NCBI GenBank assembly: GCA_013336205.1
Contig: JAAXUD010000058.1
Span: 1 to 9,813, forward strand
Reading direction: 5' to 3'
Length of the DNA: 9,813 nt
Origin: Lentimicrobium sp.
Lineage (GTDB): Bacteria > Bacteroidota > Bacteroidia > Bacteroidales > Lentimicrobiaceae
This document shows, piece after piece, positions 7,242 through 9,813 of the stretch. Made by a program: the position numbers and the translations under genes. The stretch's first letter is position 1; each line of letters starts with the position of its first letter. The notes beneath the pieces are model-generated. The model made no database searches. It saw only the letters and a program-made list of their open reading frames with translations, and was not told where the DNA came from.

Positions 7242-8597
7242 TTAAAGTATGTTCGCAGACAGTGCTTTCAAATCAATCCCATCAAAATTTCCTGAACTCA
7301 TCATTAAAAGGTTCGCGTTTTTCCATGATCTTGATTTTAGGAAATCCGATAGTTGATTACTATCGTTATACACTTGAATATCTGGTCTTCCAAATGCTTT
7401 ACTTACATCTTCTGTGGTAAAAAAAGGCAGTCTTTTTAATTCCAGTGCATGCCGGCTGTAAAAAATTACTGCGATATCCGCCTTATCCATTGTATGTCTG
7501 TATTCTTCTAAAAAACCAACATTCAGGCTACTATAGGTATGAAGTTCCATGCATGCAATTAATTCTCTTTCAGGGAATTGCTCTTTTACCGCATTCACAG
7601 TTGCTTTTAATTTTGACGGGCTATGGGCAAAGTCCTTATAAACTGAACAGGAGTCATTTTTGTCCACGAGTTCCAGCCGTTTTGAAGCACCGGCAAACGA
7701 TTGAATTGCATCAAAGAATTGGTCTTTTTCAACACCCATTGCTTCGCAAACCAGCCGTGCACCCTCGAGATTAAGCATATTGTGATGCCCGAATACTTTA
7801 AGCGGGACTATTCTTTCCCCGGTTCTTATCCAGGTTATTCCATCTTTTATAAAGTAATCAGGCTTAGCATAGGGCCTTTTACTTACATTTTTTCGCACTG
7901 AAGCCGAGACTTTTACTACATTCTCATCTTCAGCACAGTAGATGAGTGAACCATTTTCCGGGATCATGCCTGCAAAAATCCGGAACTGATCCAGGTAATT
8001 ATCAAAGGTTGGAAAAACATTGACGTGATCCCAGGCGATGCCACTTATCAGGGCGATATGTGGTTGATAGACATGAAATTTTGGACGCAGATCCATGGCA
8101 GAGGTCAGGTATTCATCCCCTTCAAAAACCATAAAATCAGCATCTTCGGATAATTTAACCATTACATCGAATCCTTCAAGCTGGGCGCCAACCATATAAT
8201 CCGCCGCGATGCCCGAAAGATTAAGCACATGAAGGATCATAGCGGTAATCGATGTTTTGCCATGACTTCCACCTATCACTACACGCGTCTTGTTTTTCGC
8301 CTGCTCATAGAGAAATTCAGGATATGAGTAGATTTTCAGCCCAAGTTCCTTTGCTTTTATTAGTTCCGGATTGTCTGCTTTGGCGTGCATTCCAAGAATA
8401 ATTGCATCAAGACCCTCATGAATCCTATCCGCCTCCCATCCGATAGCTTCAGGAAGAAGTCCCAGTATCTGCAACCTGGATTTTGCCGGGTCAAAAATCT
8501 CATCATCTGATCCTGTTACGTGATATCCTTTGTTATGAAGGGCAATGGCCAGGTTATGCATTGCACTGCCACCTATTGCTATAAAGTGTACATTCAT
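7242..8597 (-). CDS. mpl: UDP-N-acetylmuramate:L-Ala-gamma-D-Glu-meso-DAP ligase (Mpl), Bacteroidota variant
   Basis: This Mur-ligase family enzyme of peptidoglycan recycling is cytoplasmic. Mpl joins a salvaged murein tripeptide to UDP-MurNAc with ATP, bypassing MurC-MurD-MurE. Its 451 residues are close to E. coli Mpl. The N-terminal UDP-binding domain starts MNVHFIAIGGSAMHNLAIAL. The central ATPase has P-loop GGSHGKTS (109-116), the Mur-family acidic motif FEGDEY (158-163) and HNMLN (272-276). The C-terminal domain has FAGASKRLEL (301-310), DFAHSPSK (322-329) and MELHTYSSLN (350-359). DFAH and the FxxAxxRLEL block favour Mpl over MurC, which normally has D(Y/D)GHHP and a GxGGxGMSxxA opening. 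DFAHSP in place of the enterobacterial DFAHHP, and ELHTYSSLN, are deviations that I recall from Bacteroidota homologues. The gene stands alone, convergent with the CMD gene and divergent from the MBL hydrolase gene. Exact peptide substrate and chain length are inferred from family only. Confidence 0.92.
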   Translation of the reverse strand: MNVHFIAIGGSAMHNLAIALHNKGYHVTGSDDEIFDPAKSRLQILGLLPEAIGWEADRIHEGLDAIILGMHAKADNPELIKAKELGLKIYSYPEFLYEQAKNKTRVVIGGSHGKTSITAMILHVLNLSGIAADYMVGAQLEGFDVMVKLSEDADFMVFEGDEYLTSAMDLRPKFHVYQPHIALISGIAWDHVNVFPTFDNYLDQFRIFAGMIPENGSLIYCAEDENVVKVSASVRKNVSKRPYAKPDYFIKDGITWIRTGERIVPLKVFGHHNMLNLEGARLVCEAMGVEKDQFFDAIQSFAGASKRLELVDKNDSCSVYKDFAHSPSKLKATVNAVKEQFPERELIACMELHTYSSLNVGFLEEYRHTMDKADIAVIFYSRHALELKRLPFFTTEDVSKAFGRPDIQVYNDSNQLSDFLKSRSWKNANLLMMSSGNFDGIDLKALSANIL

Positions 8598-8616
8598 TCT
8601 ATTGGTTTTTCAGAGA

Positions 8617-8624
8617 CAAAAATA
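8617..8624 (-). promoter_or_regulatory. Probable mpl -7 promoter element
   Basis: On the minus strand this reads TATTTTTG, an exact match to TAnnTTTG, 19 bases upstream of the mpl ATG. TTTT (plus 8644-8647) is three of four bases of the -33 element at a 19-base spacing. The leader would be only about a dozen bases. Confidence 0.5.
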
Positions 8625-8694
8625 GAGAAATAAACTACCCGGGAAAAGGGAACAGGGCTATACATTCAAACAAAGTTAAAATGATTTATTGTGT

Positions 8695-8702
8695 TATTTT
8701 TG
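8695..8702 (+). promoter_or_regulatory. Probable -7 promoter element of the MBL-fold hydrolase gene
   Basis: TATTTTTG matches TAnnTTTG exactly and ends 21 bases before the ATG at 8724. It is followed by CA, a common continuation in this phylum. No TTTG is found at the -33 spacing, so the evidence is the -7 motif and its position. Together with the minus-strand motif at 8617-8624 it makes the mpl/hydrolase gap a compact divergent promoter region. Confidence 0.5.
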
Positions 8703-8723
8703 CAGGACTAATTTAATTCATCG

Positions 8724-9563
8724 ATGAAAATCACAGCGATTGAGGCTGATTACTGGAAAATGGATGGTGGAGTGGCGTTTGGCGTTGTACCTAAATCATT
8801 GTGGACCAAGGTATACCCTGAAGATGCTGATAACCTGATCAAAATTATAACCCGGTGCCTCCTGGTGCAAACCGGTGACCGGAATATATTGATCGATGCA
8901 GGAATGGGTGATAAACGTGAAGATAAATACTACATTTACAAATACCGTTTTGGTGAATCCGGGCTGATAAAGCCCTTAAAAAATGCCGGCCTCTCCCCTG
9001 CCGATATCACCGATATCATTTTTACGCACTTACATGATGACCATGTTGGTGGCGCAACGATTAAAAATGAAGATGGGTCGTTAGCAGAAATATTTCAGAA
9101 TGCCCGGTATTGGTGTTCTGAAATCCAGTGGGAATGGGCAAAAGACTCTAATATACGGGAAGCTGCTGCTTATTTTAAAGATAACCTTGAGCTGTTGGAA
9201 AAATCAGGCAGGCTGAATTTGATCCGGGAAGCCGGATACTGGCTGCCAGGTATTGAGCTTCGGATATTTAACGGGCACACCCGGGGCCAGCTAATCCCAA
9301 TGATCAGCATAGGCAATCAGACAGTGGTTTTTGCCGCTGATTTTATTCCGGCACAGGCTTATCTGCCGATTCAATATGTTCCTTCAGTAGATATTGAACC
9401 CTTAATCACTTATAAAGAAAAGCAGGTATTTCTTGAAGAAGCTGAAAGAAAAGGTTTTATAATTATTTTTCAGCATGACTATTATCATGAAGCCTGTATG
9501 CTTACCCGGAATGAAAAAGGGGTGATTGCAGGTGATGCGGTTAAAATTAATAGTATTTGTTAA
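8724..9563 (+). CDS. MBL-fold metallo-hydrolase, substrate unknown
   Basis: This 279-residue protein has the metallo-beta-lactamase fold with a complete binuclear metal site. The HxHxDH motif is HLHDDH (His102, His104, Asp106, His107). The third-ligand His185 lies in GHTRGQ, the bridging Asp206 in FAADFIP, and the last ligand His251 in FQHD. The N-terminal segment DGGVAFGVVPKSLW (14-27) is characteristic of a Bacteroidota-rich group of single-domain MBL hydrolases whose general architecture resembles AHL-lactonase-like enzymes. There is no signal peptide, so it is probably cytoplasmic. The sequence does not reveal the substrate: lactonase, thioesterase and other hydrolase activities are all possible. 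No ETHE1-type persulfide dioxygenase signature is evident. It is divergent from mpl, and cysH begins 12 bases after its stop on the same strand, so those two may be co-transcribed. The ATG is chosen from its short distance to the predicted promoter and immediate entry into the first conserved strand. Confidence 0.9.
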   Translation: MKITAIEADYWKMDGGVAFGVVPKSLWTKVYPEDADNLIKIITRCLLVQTGDRNILIDAGMGDKREDKYYIYKYRFGESGLIKPLKNAGLSPADITDIIFTHLHDDHVGGATIKNEDGSLAEIFQNARYWCSEIQWEWAKDSNIREAAAYFKDNLELLEKSGRLNLIREAGYWLPGIELRIFNGHTRGQLIPMISIGNQTVVFAADFIPAQAYLPIQYVPSVDIEPLITYKEKQVFLEEAERKGFIIIFQHDYYHEACMLTRNEKGVIAGDAVKINSIC

Positions 9564-9575
9564 AAATAAGACAGG

Positions 9576-9813
9576 ATGAAAGAAAAAGTAAATGAGATTA
9601 ATCAGTTATTGTCAGGCAAAACAGCCGACGAAGTATTACAGTGGTTTCTGACAGAATTTGACGGAAAGGTTGCCTTTTCAACAAGTATGGGCGTTGAAGA
9701 TCAGGTTATTACCCATATGATTGCCGGAATTGACAAATCAGCCGGTATTTTCACCCTGGACACTGGTCGTGTTTTTCCGGAAACATATGATTTAATGGAT
9801 CTTACTGCTAAAA
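9576..9813 (+). CDS. cysH: Phosphoadenylyl-/adenylyl-sulfate reductase, N-terminal part (runs off the right edge)
   Basis: The frame opens at the ATG at 9576 and stays open for 79 codons to the window edge. It shows the hallmarks of the PP-loop PAPS/APS reductase family: the nucleotide-binding stretch FSTSMGVEDQVITHM (about residues 34-48) and the TLDTGRVFPETYDLM segment (about 60-74). The enzyme reduces activated sulfate (APS or PAPS) to sulfite with thioredoxin or glutaredoxin in assimilatory sulfur metabolism, in the cytoplasm. Whether it prefers APS (with extra Cys pairs binding a 4Fe-4S cluster) or PAPS is decided by the C-terminal part, which is missing here. Other sulfate-assimilation genes would be expected downstream but lie outside the window. 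It is separated by 12 bases from the MBL-fold gene. No promoter motif is visible in that short gap, so transcription from upstream is plausible. Confidence 0.93.
   Translation, partial: MKEKVNEINQLLSGKTADEVLQWFLTEFDGKVAFSTSMGVEDQVITHMIAGIDKSAGIFTLDTGRVFPETYDLMDLTAK

Noticed and set aside
7242..8597. Annotation of the Mur ligase as MurC
   Set aside because: Motifs DFAHSP and FAGASKRLEL and the altered N-terminal glycine motif fit Mpl better. No other division/cell-wall cluster genes accompany it, as is usual for murC.
8724..9563. Annotation of the MBL-fold protein as an N-acyl homoserine lactonase
   Set aside because: The metal ligands fit, but they are common to the whole superfamily. No quorum-sensing context or lactonase-specific evidence is visible.
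1..9813. Search for mobile elements, CRISPR arrays, tRNA/rRNA genes, toxin-antitoxin or defence islands
   Set aside because: No transposase, integrase, repeat-spacer pattern, cloverleaf or defence-type domain was recognised. Gene content and base use look uniform and chromosomal.

Overview
The window looks like ordinary chromosomal DNA from a member of the Bacteroidota (Bacteroidetes), probably class Bacteroidia. Three things support this. The gene content is typical: gyrA divergent from a ClpC-type AAA+ gene, a Bacteroidota-flavoured Mpl ligase, and a metallo-hydrolase of a type I associate with this phylum. Shine-Dalgarno sequences are weak or missing and starts are A-rich. Several gene starts are preceded by the phylum's promoter signature (-7 TAnnTTTG, -33 TTTG). 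A genus cannot be named from the sequence alone.

Layout from left to right. Positions 1-896 (minus strand) hold the N-terminal third of DNA gyrase subunit A, which runs off the left edge. A 338-base AT-rich divergent intergenic region follows. Next is clpC (1235-3787, plus), closed by a perfect 15-bp hairpin terminator. A textbook Bacteroidota promoter then drives a soluble hybrid histidine kinase with the order receiver-PAS-PAS-kinase-receiver (3922-6216, plus). A probable two-gene unit comes next: an exported YCII-domain protein (6380-6793) and a carboxymuconolactone-decarboxylase-family protein (6826-7197) that has serines where AhpD relatives carry the redox CxxC. Convergent to these is mpl (7242-8597, minus), a murein-peptide recycling ligase. 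A shared 126-base upstream region separates mpl from a divergent metallo-beta-lactamase-fold hydrolase (8724-9563, plus). The window ends in the first 79 codons of cysH (from 9576), an APS/PAPS reductase of sulfate assimilation.

The genes do not form one pathway. They cover DNA topology (gyrA), protein quality control (clpC), signalling (hybrid kinase), cell-wall recycling (mpl) and sulfur assimilation (cysH), with three small or medium genes of unassigned biochemical role. I see no mobile element, CRISPR array, RNA gene, prophage or defence system. The parts most worth a second look are the exported YCII plus Cys-less CMD pair, the altered motifs in Mpl, and the kinase with two receivers but no neighbouring partner.
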